DNA from: Actinacidiphila cocklensis
GTDB lineage: Bacteria; Actinomycetota; Actinomycetes; Streptomycetales; Streptomycetaceae
Assembly: GCF_907177275.1 (NCBI RefSeq)
Contig: NZ_CAJSLV010000069.1
Coordinates: 6,931-70,930, forward strand
Direction: 5' to 3'
Length of the DNA: 64,000 bases
Both the position numbers and the translations under genes were made by a program. Positions within the stretch are counted from its first letter, which is position 1. Every line of letters starts with the position of its first letter. The notes under the pieces were generated by a model, which was not told the DNA's origin, made no database searches, and worked only from the letters and a program-made list of their open reading frames with translations. This document shows, one piece after another, positions 34,824 through 44,138 of the stretch.

Positions 34824-36047
34824 ATGAGCGTCGACGCGATGACGCCGCGGTACGAGGCCGCGGCCCCGGCGGCCGCCGGGGCCGCCGGGCCGGCGCCCGA
34901 GGGCCGCAAGCAGGTGCTGGTCAGGCTGCTGTGGATCGGCGTGTGGCTGCTGTACCTGGCCTCACCGGTCAGCGACCTCTTCGGCGGCCGGTACTCGGTG
35001 GCCGTCTCGATCCTGGCGGGCGCCGGCCTGACCGCCTTCGTCCTGGTCTACCTGGCCGTGGTCTTCACGCCGACCCCGGGCGGCGAGCGGGCGCAGCGGT
35101 GGGTCTACGCGGCCATCGGCGTACAGCTCGCACTGTCCTTCGGCCTGACGGCGGGGCTCGGCAGGGACTGGCTGGTGCTCTTCGTGTACGTGGCGGTCTC
35201 CTGCGGGGCCGCGCTGCCGCCCGCCCAGGCCCGCTGGGCGGTGCCCGGGGTGACCGCGGCGCTGGCCGGCCTCGGGGGGTGCGTGGACCGGCAGGCCGAG
35301 CTGTACCCGTCGCTGGTGGTGCCCGCGCTGCTGGGCGGCTTCTCGATGCTCGGCGTCACGCAACTCGTCCGGACCATGCGGGAGTTGCGGGAGGCCCGGC
35401 GTACGGTCGCGCAGCTGGCCGCGACCGAGGAGCGGCTGCGGCTGGCCAGGGACCTGCACGACCTGCTCGGGCACTCGCTGTCCCTGATCACGCTCAAGAG
35501 CGAGCTGGCCGGGCGGATGCTGCCGGCCCGCCCCGAGGACGCGGCGCGGCAGGTCGCGGACATCGAGCAGGTCAGCAGGCAGGCGCTGGTCGACGTGCGC
35601 AAGGCGGTCAGCGGCTACCGCAGGCCCACGCTGGCCGGCGAGGCCGCGGCCGCCCGCGGGGCGCTGGCCAGCGCGGGGGTGGCGGTACGGGTCCACGTCC
35701 CGGACCTGCTGCCCGGCCTGGACCGCGACGCGGAGGGCGCGCTGGCCTGGGCGCTGCGGGAGGCCGCGACCAACGTCGTACGCCACAGCGGCGCCGCCCT
35801 GTGCGTGTGCGCGGTGACGCTGGACCCGGCGGCCGGCCAGGCCGTGCTGACCGTCTCGGACGACGGCCGGGGGCCGGCCGGCGCGGCCCCCGCCCGGGGC
35901 AACGGCCTCACGGGCCTGGCCGAACGCCTCGCCCTGGCCGGCGGCACCCTCACCACCGACCGCGCGGGCGACGGCGGCTTCACCCTCCGCGCGACGGTCC
36001 CGCTGTCCACGGCCGTCGTGGGGGCTACACCACGTTCGGGAGGGTGA
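34824..36047 (+). CDS. DesK-type sensor histidine kinase
   Basis: A 407-residue kinase with about five membrane helices (residues 30-180), then a HisKA_3 dimerisation helix with phospho-acceptor His212 in RLARDLHDLLGHSLSLITLK, and an HATPase domain (LREAATNVVRHSGA, VSDDGRG, GNGLTGLAERLALAGG). ATG at 34824 with AAGGAG upstream. In most such operons the next gene is a NarL-type regulator; here the 3' end instead overlaps a convergent gene by 23 bp. The orphan regulator at 28168-28788 is the best local partner. Confidence 0.92.
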   Translation: MSVDAMTPRYEAAAPAAAGAAGPAPEGRKQVLVRLLWIGVWLLYLASPVSDLFGGRYSVAVSILAGAGLTAFVLVYLAVVFTPTPGGERAQRWVYAAIGVQLALSFGLTAGLGRDWLVLFVYVAVSCGAALPPAQARWAVPGVTAALAGLGGCVDRQAELYPSLVVPALLGGFSMLGVTQLVRTMRELREARRTVAQLAATEERLRLARDLHDLLGHSLSLITLKSELAGRMLPARPEDAARQVADIEQVSRQALVDVRKAVSGYRRPTLAGEAAAARGALASAGVAVRVHVPDLLPGLDRDAEGALAWALREAATNVVRHSGAALCVCAVTLDPAAGQAVLTVSDDGRGPAGAAPARGNGLTGLAERLALAGGTLTTDRAGDGGFTLRATVPLSTAVVGATPRSGG

Positions 36048-38436
36048 CCGTGCGGTCCGCGGCGTCGGGGGCGCCGAGGGCCTTGATCAGGGCCGTGGCG
36101 ACGTCCTGCGGGGTGACCGGTGTCTTGGAGCCGTCGGAGCGCTTGAGCAGCACGCCGTCGAACTTGCTGCCGTACAGGCCCTTGAGGACCTTCAGGTCGA
36201 TGTGCGGGGTGAGCTTGCCGTCGGGGGTGGACACCATCGTCAGGAACTGCGGCACCGTCGTCTTGAAGGGGATGCTGTGGGCCGCGTCCGACCGCACCGT
36301 GACCTTGCCCGACATCGCCGTCTTGCCGAAGCCGTTGACGGCCTTGTCCAGCTCGGCCTGCGAGACCTTCGGCGGGACGGTGGTGGCGTTGAGCGCCACC
36401 GGCGCGTCGGTGCCGGTCTCCACCCGCGTGCGGTAGGCCGCCTCGACCTGCGCGGTCGCGGCGACCACGTCCAGCGTCCTGCGCGGCGTTCCGGGCACGC
36501 CGACCGCCTTGCCGTCCTCGAAGCGGACCATCGCGTCGGTGCCGCTGCTGCCCGAGCCGGCCAGCGTCTGGAGCGCGGCCTTGAGCTTGTCCTCGTCGAC
36601 GACGAAGACCGGGTCGGAGGTGCGGCTGCCGCCGAACAGCGAGCCGATCACCGAGACCGGGTTGTAGTCGGCGTGCGCGACTTCCCGCACGGTCGCGTCC
36701 GTGTCGATGGACAGGCCCGCGACCGACGGCTTGAGGACCTGCTTCTTGCCGCCGACGGTGAGCTCGATCGGGGCGGTGGCGCGGTTGCCGAGCGCGGTGT
36801 CGAGCATCTTGACGGCCGCGTCGCGGTTCTGGTTGCCGATGTCCACGCCGAGCACGGTGGTGCCCTTGGGGACGTCGGCGTGGTTCATCAGCAGGCCGGC
36901 CCCGTAGGCCACGACCAGGACGCCGCCGACGGCGACGCCGAGCAGCACCGGCTTGGAGCGGCCCTTCTTCTTCGCCGGTTTGGCGGCGGCCGGCGCGGCC
37001 GGCTTGGCCGCGGGCGCGGTACGGGCCGGGGCGGGCGCGGGCGGCGGCACCGGCGCGGTGCCGGGGACGGGCGCGTTGGCCCGCGGCGGCGCCTGCCGGG
37101 GCGGGCGGGACTCGCCGGACGGCACCGTGGGGATACCGCTGACCAGGGTGTCGCCGGAGACGGGGGCGCTCCCGCCGCGGGGCGCGGGCGGGCGGAAACC
37201 GTTCGGCCCGGTCGGCGGCTGGACCGCCTCCGGAGTGAGCGGCGGGACGTTCATGGAGCCGGTCGCGGGACCCGCGGTCGGGCCGTACGGCGCGGCAGGG
37301 GCGCCCTCGCCGCCCGGGAAGGGCTGCTCGCTGGGCCGCGGCACCCCCGGCGGGAAGTCGGCGGTCCCGAACGGCTGCGACCCGGTGTCGTACGGCGAGC
37401 GGCCGCCGTCCACGGCGGGCGTCGCGCCGGTGTCGAAGGGCGAACCCGCGCCGAAGGGCGGCGCCTCGGCCGAGGCCTGGGGCGTGGCTCCGGTGTCGAA
37501 GGGCGAGCCGGCGCCGAAGGGCGGCGCCTCGTTCGCGAAGGGGGTGGCGAAGCCGCCCGCCGGGGTGTCGTGCGGGCCGCGCGCGGCCTCGCCCTCACCG
37601 GGCGCGGAGCCGACCGGCGGCGGCAGGTACGGCGTTTCGGCCGTCGACTCCCCCGGCGCGACTCCGAACAGCGACCCGGGGGTCGAGCTGCCGCTCGTGG
37701 GCGCCGCTCTGCCGGCGCCGGGATTCCGTACGGGCAGCGGCGCGTTGCCCGTCGCCTCGTCCTGCCCCAAGGGCGCACCGTTCTCACCGAACGGCAGCGG
37801 CATGCCACCGGTCGACTCGTCCTGCCCGTAAGGCGACGCGGGCGCACCGCTGGGGACACCGCCCTCACCGAAGGGCAGCGGCATCCCGCCCGTGGAGTCG
37901 TCCTGCCCGTAAGGCGAGGCGGGCGCACCGCTGGGCGCACCGCCCTCGCCGAAGGGCAGCGGCATCCCGCCGGTCGACTCGTCGCGCCCGTAGGGCGACG
38001 CGGCCGGCAGCGGGGAGGAGGGGGGCGGCGCGGCCGACGGCTTGCGCGGGGCGAACCAGTCGCTGGTCTTCTCCGGCTCCGGCTCGGCCGGAGCCTCCGG
38101 CTCGGGTGCGGCCGGGGCCGGCGCGGGGGACTCCGCCGCGGCGGCGGCAGCCCCGGCGTCGTCGACCGTGGTGCGGACGACGACCGGCGGGATCGGGCGC
38201 GAGCCCGGGATGTTGATGCGGATCCGGGTCGTCAGCGTCGTCTCGGTCCTGGGCTCGTCCGCCGCGGGAGCGGCGGCCGCGGCCGCCTCCTCGGCGCCGT
38301 CGTCCGGCGCGCCCGCCCGCTCCTGCGGGTGCAGTGAGGGGAAGGGTCGGCTGCCGTACGGCGGGGTCCCCGAGGGGTACGCGGCACCGCCGCGGCCCTG
38401 GGGACCGGAGGACGAACTGTCTGTTTCACGACTCAA
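36025..38436 (-). CDS. Large Pro/Gly-rich membrane protein with YoaR-like/peptidoglycan-binding domains
   Basis: An 803-residue protein. Residues 1-480 are low-complexity cytoplasmic sequence with two repeat families: a 27-residue unit with STGGMPLPFGE (near 145-235) and PPFGAGSPFDTGATP twice (near 305-340). After a KKKGRSKP stop-transfer comes one membrane helix (VLLGVAVGGVLVVAYGAGLLM, near 500) and an extracellular C-terminal part of about 290 residues containing two copies of the type-4 peptidoglycan-binding/YoaR-like domain (TTVLGVDIGNQNRDAAVKML; PVALNATTVPPKVSQAELDK). The VanW domain that often follows is absent. Probably envelope-associated. Its 3' end overlaps the kinase gene antisense. 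Confidence 0.85.
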   Translation of the reverse strand: MSRETDSSSSGPQGRGGAAYPSGTPPYGSRPFPSLHPQERAGAPDDGAEEAAAAAAPAADEPRTETTLTTRIRINIPGSRPIPPVVVRTTVDDAGAAAAAAESPAPAPAAPEPEAPAEPEPEKTSDWFAPRKPSAAPPPSSPLPAASPYGRDESTGGMPLPFGEGGAPSGAPASPYGQDDSTGGMPLPFGEGGVPSGAPASPYGQDESTGGMPLPFGENGAPLGQDEATGNAPLPVRNPGAGRAAPTSGSSTPGSLFGVAPGESTAETPYLPPPVGSAPGEGEAARGPHDTPAGGFATPFANEAPPFGAGSPFDTGATPQASAEAPPFGAGSPFDTGATPAVDGGRSPYDTGSQPFGTADFPPGVPRPSEQPFPGGEGAPAAPYGPTAGPATGSMNVPPLTPEAVQPPTGPNGFRPPAPRGGSAPVSGDTLVSGIPTVPSGESRPPRQAPPRANAPVPGTAPVPPPAPAPARTAPAAKPAAPAAAKPAKKKGRSKPVLLGVAVGGVLVVAYGAGLLMNHADVPKGTTVLGVDIGNQNRDAAVKMLDTALGNRATAPIELTVGGKKQVLKPSVAGLSIDTDATVREVAHADYNPVSVIGSLFGGSRTSDPVFVVDEDKLKAALQTLAGSGSSGTDAMVRFEDGKAVGVPGTPRRTLDVVAATAQVEAAYRTRVETGTDAPVALNATTVPPKVSQAELDKAVNGFGKTAMSGKVTVRSDAAHSIPFKTTVPQFLTMVSTPDGKLTPHIDLKVLKGLYGSKFDGVLLKRSDGSKTPVTPQDVATALIKALGAPDAADRTVTLPNVV
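37410..37995. repeat. Coding repeats in the Pro/Gly-rich protein
   Basis: Between about 37735 and 37995 an 81-bp unit (27 residues, PYGxDxSTGGMPLPFGExG...) occurs three to four times; between about 37410 and 37535 the 15-residue segment with FGAGSPFDTGATP occurs twice. Copies are nearly identical, implying recent duplication or slippage. Confidence 0.85.
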
Positions 38437-38588
38437 AGCAGGATCTCCCGGTTAGCTTCGCCGCCCGACACTGTTCTCCGCTTGCGGCTCGCCGGCGGCC
38501 CCACCATACCGAGCTGCCGGTGGCCGCGACCCTGGTCGGTCGGAACGCTCGCGCTCAGCCAACCATGTGCTCGCCCCTGCCCGCCAAG

Positions 38589-38957
38589 TCAGGCGCTATT
38601 CGCCCCGGAAGAGGTCAGTTGGGGCAGAGTGGCGCAGATCACCGCGGACATGGCGCCGCCGAGGAGATAGACGTAGGCTCCCGCGCCCGCCGCGAAGAGG
38701 AAGTCGCCCTCGGGACGGGTGGAGCTGAGCAGCAGCACGGAGATCAGCCAGAAGGCCGCGGGCACCGCCACGCCGACCCGGCTCCCGGTGGCCTTGAGGC
38801 CGCCGTAGAAGAGGGCCGCGCAGCCCGCGAGGGCCAGCAGCAGCCCGCCGGGGAACAGTCCGGCCTGGACGAGCGCCCCGGCCAGCGCGACGAGGGCGCC
38901 GAGCACGGCGAGGCCCAGGTAGCCCAGGATGCGGCCGAGGGTGATCGGGGTGGTCAC
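38589..38957 (-). CDS. DUF6113 family membrane protein
   Basis: A 122-residue protein with four hydrophobic segments ([72 protein letters not shown]). I recognise it as the small membrane protein that follows mshB in streptomycetes. The GTG start at 38957 overlaps the mshB stop (GTGA); an in-frame upstream ATG at 39038 would add 27 Arg-rich residues inside mshB and is rejected. Function unknown, possibly linked to mycothiol. Confidence 0.85.
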   Translation of the reverse strand: MTTPITLGRILGYLGLAVLGALVALAGALVQAGLFPGGLLLALAGCAALFYGGLKATGSRVGVAVPAAFWLISVLLLSSTRPEGDFLFAAGAGAYVYLLGGAMSAVICATLPQLTSSGANSA

Positions 38958-39844
38958 GACGCGCTCCCGTCGGTGGGGAAGAGGTCGTCGGCGCGGCCGT
39001 CGCCGCCGAGTGCGTCGCCGCGCACCTGCCGGTAGCACTCGGTCGCGAGGAACGGCTGCCCGAGGTCGTTGGACAGCGCGAAGAAGGGGCCGTCCACGGC
39101 GATCTGGCTGGCGTGCGCGCGCATCGCCGCGGTCTTCCTGTCGGCGTACGCGCTGCCGTCGATCGCCACGCTGACCAACTCGTCGTCGATCACGCCCGGC
39201 ACGTCGTCCGGGCTGGCGACGCCCTCGAAGGGGAAGTCCTTGCCGGCCGCCGCGAGCCGCGCGAAGCCCTCCTCGACCACGGAGCGCGGGGTGCAGATCT
39301 CGAAGACCCGGTCCACCCGGTGCCCCTGGCCGGCGGCCAGTTCGTAGCCGCGCAGGGCGACCCGGTGGGCCTGGATGTGGTCGGGGTGGCCGTAGCCGCC
39401 GTTGTCGTCGTAGGTGACGAGCGCCTGCGGGCGTACGTCCATGATGACCTCGGCCAGGTGGCCCGCCGCCTCGTCGAGGTCGGCCTGCCAGAAGCAGTCC
39501 GGCACCTCGTTCTGCGCGACGCCCATCATGCCGGAGTCGCGGTAGCGGCCCGCGCCGCCGAGGAAGCGGTGGTCGGCGACCCCCAGCTCCGCCATGGCCG
39601 CCGCCAGCTCCCCGATCCGGTGCTCGCCCAGGGTGTCGTCCCGGTCGGATGCCAGGTGCGCCAGCTCCGCCGGGATGACCTCGCCCTCCTCGCCGAGCGT
39701 GCAGGTGACGAGGGTGACGAGGGCACCTTCCGCCGCGTACTTCGCCATGGTGGCGCCGTTGTTGATCGTCTCGTCGTCCGGGTGGGCGTGGACGAGCAGC
39801 AGCCGGCGCGCGGGTCGTTCGGGCGGGGTGGGTCGGTCGGTCAT
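38954..39844 (-). CDS. mshB: GlcNAc-Ins deacetylase MshB (mycothiol synthesis)
   Basis: A 296-residue LmbE-type zinc deacetylase. AHPDDE at residues 20-25 supplies two metal ligands and the catalytic Asp; the third ligand is His in [23 protein letters not shown] and [16 protein letters not shown] are specific MshB signatures. It removes acetate from 1-O-(2-acetamido-2-deoxyglucosyl)-inositol, the second step of mycothiol synthesis, characteristic of Actinobacteria. Translationally coupled to the DUF6113 gene. Confidence 0.95.
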   Translation of the reverse strand: MTDRPTPPERPARRLLLVHAHPDDETINNGATMAKYAAEGALVTLVTCTLGEEGEVIPAELAHLASDRDDTLGEHRIGELAAAMAELGVADHRFLGGAGRYRDSGMMGVAQNEVPDCFWQADLDEAAGHLAEVIMDVRPQALVTYDDNGGYGHPDHIQAHRVALRGYELAAGQGHRVDRVFEICTPRSVVEEGFARLAAAGKDFPFEGVASPDDVPGVIDDELVSVAIDGSAYADRKTAAMRAHASQIAVDGPFFALSNDLGQPFLATECYRQVRGDALGGDGRADDLFPTDGSAS

Positions 39845-39875
39845 GGCGAAAGCCTACGGCCCCCGCCTGCGGCGC

Positions 39876-40070
39876 TCAGAACTTGATGTCGGAGATCATT
39901 CCGGCGACGTTGTTGGTCAGGTCGGTGATCTGTGGCGCCCATGAGGAACTCGCCAGGTAGAAGCCCAGGAGAGTACAGGCGATGGCATGGCCGGTCTTCA
40001 AGCCGGACCTGCGGATCAGCAGGACCACGATGATCAGCAGCAGCAGCACCGCCGAAATCGAGAGTGCCAC
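39876..40070 (-). CDS. Small membrane protein, 64 residues
   Basis: A GTG at 40070 with a near-ideal ribosome site (GGAGGTGAG) opens a 64-residue protein with two hydrophobic stretches: LSISAVLLLLIIVVLLIRRSG and HAIACTLLGFYLASSSWAP, then TDLTNNVAGMISDIKF. I recall similar short proteins in streptomycetes beside mshB; function unknown. The AT-rich upstream region (40110-40180) suggests its own promoter. Confidence 0.8.
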   Translation of the reverse strand: MALSISAVLLLLIIVVLLIRRSGLKTGHAIACTLLGFYLASSSWAPQITDLTNNVAGMISDIKF

Positions 40071-40330
40071 AGCGGCTCACCTCCAGGTACGCAGGGTTCA
40101 TGTCAGTTGCCACATGCTTATTACCCACCCACGGCAACGGATCATAACTTTCCGTGCCACCGCATATGTCGGAGCACGGAAGCACGCGGGGGCGCATGAC
40201 CAGATCCGGCCACCGCGGGACGTGGGCGTGAATTCGACCCGGGGTGCTGCTGCGCTGGTCGGGGGGCTCTCGGGGCCGTCCGGCGGTTATTCGGAGGCGG
40301 TTGTCAGTGGCACCCCCTACTGTGCCGGGT

Positions 40331-42496
40331 ATGACGTACCTCTCATTCCCGCGGCAGCACGCACGGACGCAGCGGTTCACCCTCGGGGCGCCGCGGTCCT
40401 TCGCCGTCGCGCCCGGGGGCGGGCGAGTGGCGTTCCTGCGGTCGCGGTCCGGTACGGACACCGCCCAACTGCTGTGGGTGCTGGACCTGCCGGCGGAGGG
40501 CGCGGGGGACGAGGGGGACGAGGGGGAGGCGCACGAACGCGTCGCGGCCGACCCGGTGGCGCTGCTCGGCGGCTCGCAGGAGGACCTGCCGGCGGCCGAG
40601 AAGGCCCGCAGGGAGCGCAGCCGGGAGGGCTCGGCGGGCGTGGTGGCCTACGCGGTGGACAGCGCGGTGGCGGTCGCCGCCTTCGCGCTGTCCGGGCGGC
40701 TGTTCACGGCCTCGCTGCTGCCGGACGGCGGCGGTGCCCGCGAGTTGGCGGTGCCGGGTCCCGTGGTGGACCCGCGGCCCTCGCCGGACGGCCGCTGGGT
40801 GGCGTACACGGCGGGCGGCGCGCTGCGGGTGGTCGCGGCGGACGGCAGCGACGAGCGGGCGCTGGCCGAGACGGACGGCGAGCAGGTGACGTGGGGGCTG
40901 GCGGAGTTCATCGCGGCCGAGGAGATGGGCCGCTCCCGCGGCTTCTGGTGGGCGCCGGACGGCTCGGCGCTGCTGGCCGCCAGGGTCGACGAGTCGGGGG
41001 TGCGGCGGCGCTGGATCTCCGAGCCCGCGCGGCCCGAGCAGGCCCCGGTCGAGGTCGCCTATCCGGCGGCGGGCACGCCCAACGCGGAGGTCTCGCTCGC
41101 CCTGCTGGGCCTCGACGGCAGCCGGCGGGACGTGACGTGGGACCGGGAGCGCTTCCCGTACCTGGCGGCGGTGCACTGGACGGCGGCGGGACCGCCGGTG
41201 CTGCTGGTCCAGGCGCGCGACCAGCGCACCCAGCACTACCTGACGGTGGACCCGGCGACCGGTGCGACGAGCACCGCGGTCGTCGAGGAAGATCGAATTT
41301 GGCTTGATCTTTTCCCCGGCGTGCCGGCCCTGCGGCCCGACGGAACGCTGCTGCGGATCGCCGAGGTGGACGGCGCGCGGGTGCTGATGGCCGGTCAGGA
41401 AGCGCTCACCGGACGCGAGTTGCACGTGCGCGCGTTGCTGGACGCGGGCGGCGACGACATCCTGGTCAGCGCCTCGGCGGGACCGGACGCGGCCGACCCG
41501 GAGACGGGGCAGATCCACGTCCACCGGGTGACCGCCGACGGCCCGGTCCGGGTCACGCAGGAGCCCGGCGTGCACTCCGCGGTGCGGGCGGGCGAGGTCA
41601 CGGTCCTGGTCTCCGCGGTGCCCGACAGGCCCGGCGCGAGAGTCCGGGTGCTGCGCTCGGGGCGCCTCGTCGCGGAGGTGGCGTCGCACGCGGAGACCCC
41701 CTCGCTCACCGCCCGGGTGCGGCTGACCGAGGCGGGCAAGCGCGGCATCCCCTGCGCGGTGCTGCTGCCCACCGGTTACACCGAAGGCGACGACCCGCTC
41801 CCGGTGCTGATGGACCCTTACGGGGGTCCGCACGGCCAGCGTGTGGTGGCCGCGCACAACCCGCACCTGGTCTCGCAGTGGTTCGCCGACCAGGGCTTCG
41901 CGGTGGTCGTCGCGGACGGCCGCGGGACACCGGGCCGCTCCCCCGAGTGGGAGAAGGGCATCGCCGGCGGACGGCTCGCCGAGGTGGTGCTCGACGACCA
42001 GATCGACGCGCTGCACGCGCTGGCGGAGACCTTCCCGCTCGACCTCGGCCGGGTCGCGATCCGCGGCTGGTCCTTCGGCGGCACCCTGGCCGCACTGGCG
42101 GTGCTGCGGCGGCCCGACGTCTTCCACGCGGGTGTCGCCGGCGCTCCGCTGACCGACCAGCGGCTGTACGACACGCACTACACCGAGCGGTATCTCGGGC
42201 ACCCGGACGAGCAGGCCGCGGCCTACGACCGCAACTCGGTGGTCACCGCCGACGGGATTCCCGAACTCGCCGAGCCGGCCCGGCCGCTGATGATCGTTCA
42301 CGGCTTCGCCGATGACAACGTCCTGGTGGCGAACGCGCTGCGGCTGTCCACGGCTCTGCTCGCGGCCGGCCGCCCGCACGAGGTGCTCCCCCTCTCGGGC
42401 GGCATCACCCACATGACCCCCCAGGAGCAGGTCGCAGAGAACCTGCTCCTCCTCCAGGTCGACTTCCTCCACCGCTCGCTCGCCACGAGGGCCTGA
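40331..42496 (+). CDS. S9 family prolyl oligopeptidase (dipeptidyl peptidase IV-like)
   Basis: A 721-residue serine peptidase. Residues about 1-470 form the DPP IV-type beta-propeller, including FIAAEEMGRSRGFWWAPDG with the Glu-Glu pair that binds the substrate N-terminus. The C-terminal hydrolase domain has Ser581 (GWSFGG), Asp661/662 (HGFADDN) and His694 (GGITHM), a complete triad, and GGPHGQRV near the oxyanion hole. No signal peptide, so cytoplasmic; it would cut Xaa-Pro dipeptides from peptides, which fits its place beside peptide importers. The ATG at 40331 is chosen over 40244, which lacks homology. A short AT-rich patch lies at 41288-41313. Confidence 0.93.
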   Translation: MTYLSFPRQHARTQRFTLGAPRSFAVAPGGGRVAFLRSRSGTDTAQLLWVLDLPAEGAGDEGDEGEAHERVAADPVALLGGSQEDLPAAEKARRERSREGSAGVVAYAVDSAVAVAAFALSGRLFTASLLPDGGGARELAVPGPVVDPRPSPDGRWVAYTAGGALRVVAADGSDERALAETDGEQVTWGLAEFIAAEEMGRSRGFWWAPDGSALLAARVDESGVRRRWISEPARPEQAPVEVAYPAAGTPNAEVSLALLGLDGSRRDVTWDRERFPYLAAVHWTAAGPPVLLVQARDQRTQHYLTVDPATGATSTAVVEEDRIWLDLFPGVPALRPDGTLLRIAEVDGARVLMAGQEALTGRELHVRALLDAGGDDILVSASAGPDAADPETGQIHVHRVTADGPVRVTQEPGVHSAVRAGEVTVLVSAVPDRPGARVRVLRSGRLVAEVASHAETPSLTARVRLTEAGKRGIPCAVLLPTGYTEGDDPLPVLMDPYGGPHGQRVVAAHNPHLVSQWFADQGFAVVVADGRGTPGRSPEWEKGIAGGRLAEVVLDDQIDALHALAETFPLDLGRVAIRGWSFGGTLAALAVLRRPDVFHAGVAGAPLTDQRLYDTHYTERYLGHPDEQAAAYDRNSVVTADGIPELAEPARPLMIVHGFADDNVLVANALRLSTALLAAGRPHEVLPLSGGITHMTPQEQVAENLLLLQVDFLHRSLATRA

Positions 42497-43026
42497 CCCT
42501 CCGCCTCGGGGGGCGCCACTTGCGGTGACCTCGCACCCCCAGTGCGTTGTGGGTGGTCGCGCGGTTCCTCCCCCAGAGCTCCACCTGGGGGTACCCCCGC
42601 CGGAGCTTCACCTGGGGTAACCCCAGCCCCCTGAAAAACGCCCGCCCTCGTCGGAAGAGGGCACGCCCGGGTGCCCGGGAGAACTGCGCACGCAACCAGC
42701 CACCCGGGGAAGGTCCGGCGACGAGGCACGCCGACCCGGGCGTACGGACTGCAAGACCCGCGGTCCGTATATCGGGCATACGACGGCCAAGTTGCCCCCG
42801 TGTTAACGCAGTTGGTCCGGATAAGTCCGACATGCCCACCCGAGCCGGAGGCTGTCAAGCACATCCGGAGGACGATCTGCTCAATCTTCGCTCAAGATGC
42901 AGTCGATCACGCTTTCTTCCCTCCGCGCCCTCTTGACTGGAACTTGCTTTCATTGCGACAGTCCGGGCAACTCGCGACGCGTCCAGCCCGTCGCGCCGTC
43001 CCAATCCAGCTGCGGGGGCTATCGCG
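42497..43026. other. 530-bp gene-free region upstream of the + strand peptide transporter
   Basis: The first 140 bp hold a dispersed repeat. The rest (about 42700-43026) is moderately AT-rich with possible promoter elements, for example TTGACT at 42934-42939, and presumably carries the transporter promoter. No ORF with a credible ribosome site was found. Confidence 0.6.
42517..42650. repeat. Dispersed intergenic repeat, copy 3
   Basis: Starts CTTGCGGTGACC, continues GGTCGCGCGGTTCC, contains the palindrome GGGGGTACCCCC and two copies of AGCTYCACCTGGGGKWACCCC, and ends GCCCCCTGAAAAACGCCC. Related to the copies at 22.7 and 28.0 kb. Confidence 0.75.
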
Positions 43027-44052
43027 ATGACGAGTTCCACCGAGACCACGGTCTCCGGTCCGCCCGGCGAGCCGGGCGAGATCAGTTCCGCCGACCCCGA
43101 GGTCGCGGCCGAGCTCGTCGGCCGTTCACCGGGGCAGTTGATGTGGCTGCGGTTCAAGCGGGACCGCACCGGGGTCATTTCGGCCTACGTGGTCGGTTTC
43201 TTCTTCGTGGTCGCGATCCTCGCGCCGGTCATAGCGAAGCTGTACGGCAAGAGCCCGTACACGCTCTACGGCCAGAACGAGCCGGGCCTGCTCAACGAAT
43301 TCGGCTATCCGATCGCGCCCAACGGCGGGGTGAGCGGCCGGTTCTGGTTCGGCATCGAGCCGAACCTCGGGCGGGACGTGTTCACCCAGCTGATCTACGG
43401 CATCCGCACCTCGCTGGGCATCGCGCTCGCGGTGACGATCGCCGTGACGATCACCGCGATCCTGCTGGGCATCTCGGCCGGCTATCTCGGCGGCAAGGTG
43501 GACTACTTCGTCGGCCGGATCACCGACCTGCTGATGGCCTTCCCCGCGCAGCTGTTCTTCGTCGCCGTCATGCCGGTGGTCACCGCGGTCTTCGTGAGCC
43601 CGGTCGACGAGACGCCGACGTATCTGCGGGTGGTGGCGCTGATCACGGTGCAGTGGTTCCTCGGCTGGATGGGTCTGTCCCGACTGCTGCGCGGCCAGGT
43701 ACTGAGCCTGCGTGAGCGGGAGTTCATCGAGGCCGCCCGGGTGACCGGCGCGTCGTCATGGCGGATCGTCCGCCGTGAGCTGCTGCCGAACCTGGTGACG
43801 CCGATCCTCGTGCAGAGCACGCTGATGCTGCCGACCTTCGTGACCGCGGAAGCAGGACTGTCCTTCCTCGGCGTCGGGCTCGTGGAGCCGACGCCCGACT
43901 GGGGACGGATGTTCGCGATCGGCGGCGAGATCTACCAGAACGACCTCACCTACATGTTCTTCCCGGGTATCGCGATGGTGATCTTCATCGTCGCGTTCAA
44001 CCTCCTCGGGGATTCGGTCCGGGACGCATTCGACCCGAAGGCCGCACGTTAG
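43027..44052 (+). CDS. Oligopeptide ABC transporter permease, OppC/DppC type (BldKA candidate)
   Basis: A 341-residue inner-membrane permease with the OppC N-terminal FKRDRTGVISAYVVGFFFVV helix and five further helices. The coupling EAA loop reads EAARVTGASSWRIVRREL. FGIEPNLGRDVFTQLIYGIR is the typical periplasmic/loop signature. A 35-residue polar N-terminal tail precedes the first helix. First gene of the five-gene + strand unit; the order permease, lipoprotein, permease, ATPase, ATPase is the one I recall for Streptomyces bldKA-E. Confidence 0.9.
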   Translation: MTSSTETTVSGPPGEPGEISSADPEVAAELVGRSPGQLMWLRFKRDRTGVISAYVVGFFFVVAILAPVIAKLYGKSPYTLYGQNEPGLLNEFGYPIAPNGGVSGRFWFGIEPNLGRDVFTQLIYGIRTSLGIALAVTIAVTITAILLGISAGYLGGKVDYFVGRITDLLMAFPAQLFFVAVMPVVTAVFVSPVDETPTYLRVVALITVQWFLGWMGLSRLLRGQVLSLREREFIEAARVTGASSWRIVRRELLPNLVTPILVQSTLMLPTFVTAEAGLSFLGVGLVEPTPDWGRMFAIGGEIYQNDLTYMFFPGIAMVIFIVAFNLLGDSVRDAFDPKAAR

Positions 44053-44138
44053 CGACACCGTTGTGGGGGCGGCGTCGCCCCGCACCGGGCCGATTCAGGC
44101 AGCTCACAGCATCAACGGACAGGGGTGCAAGAACCGAT

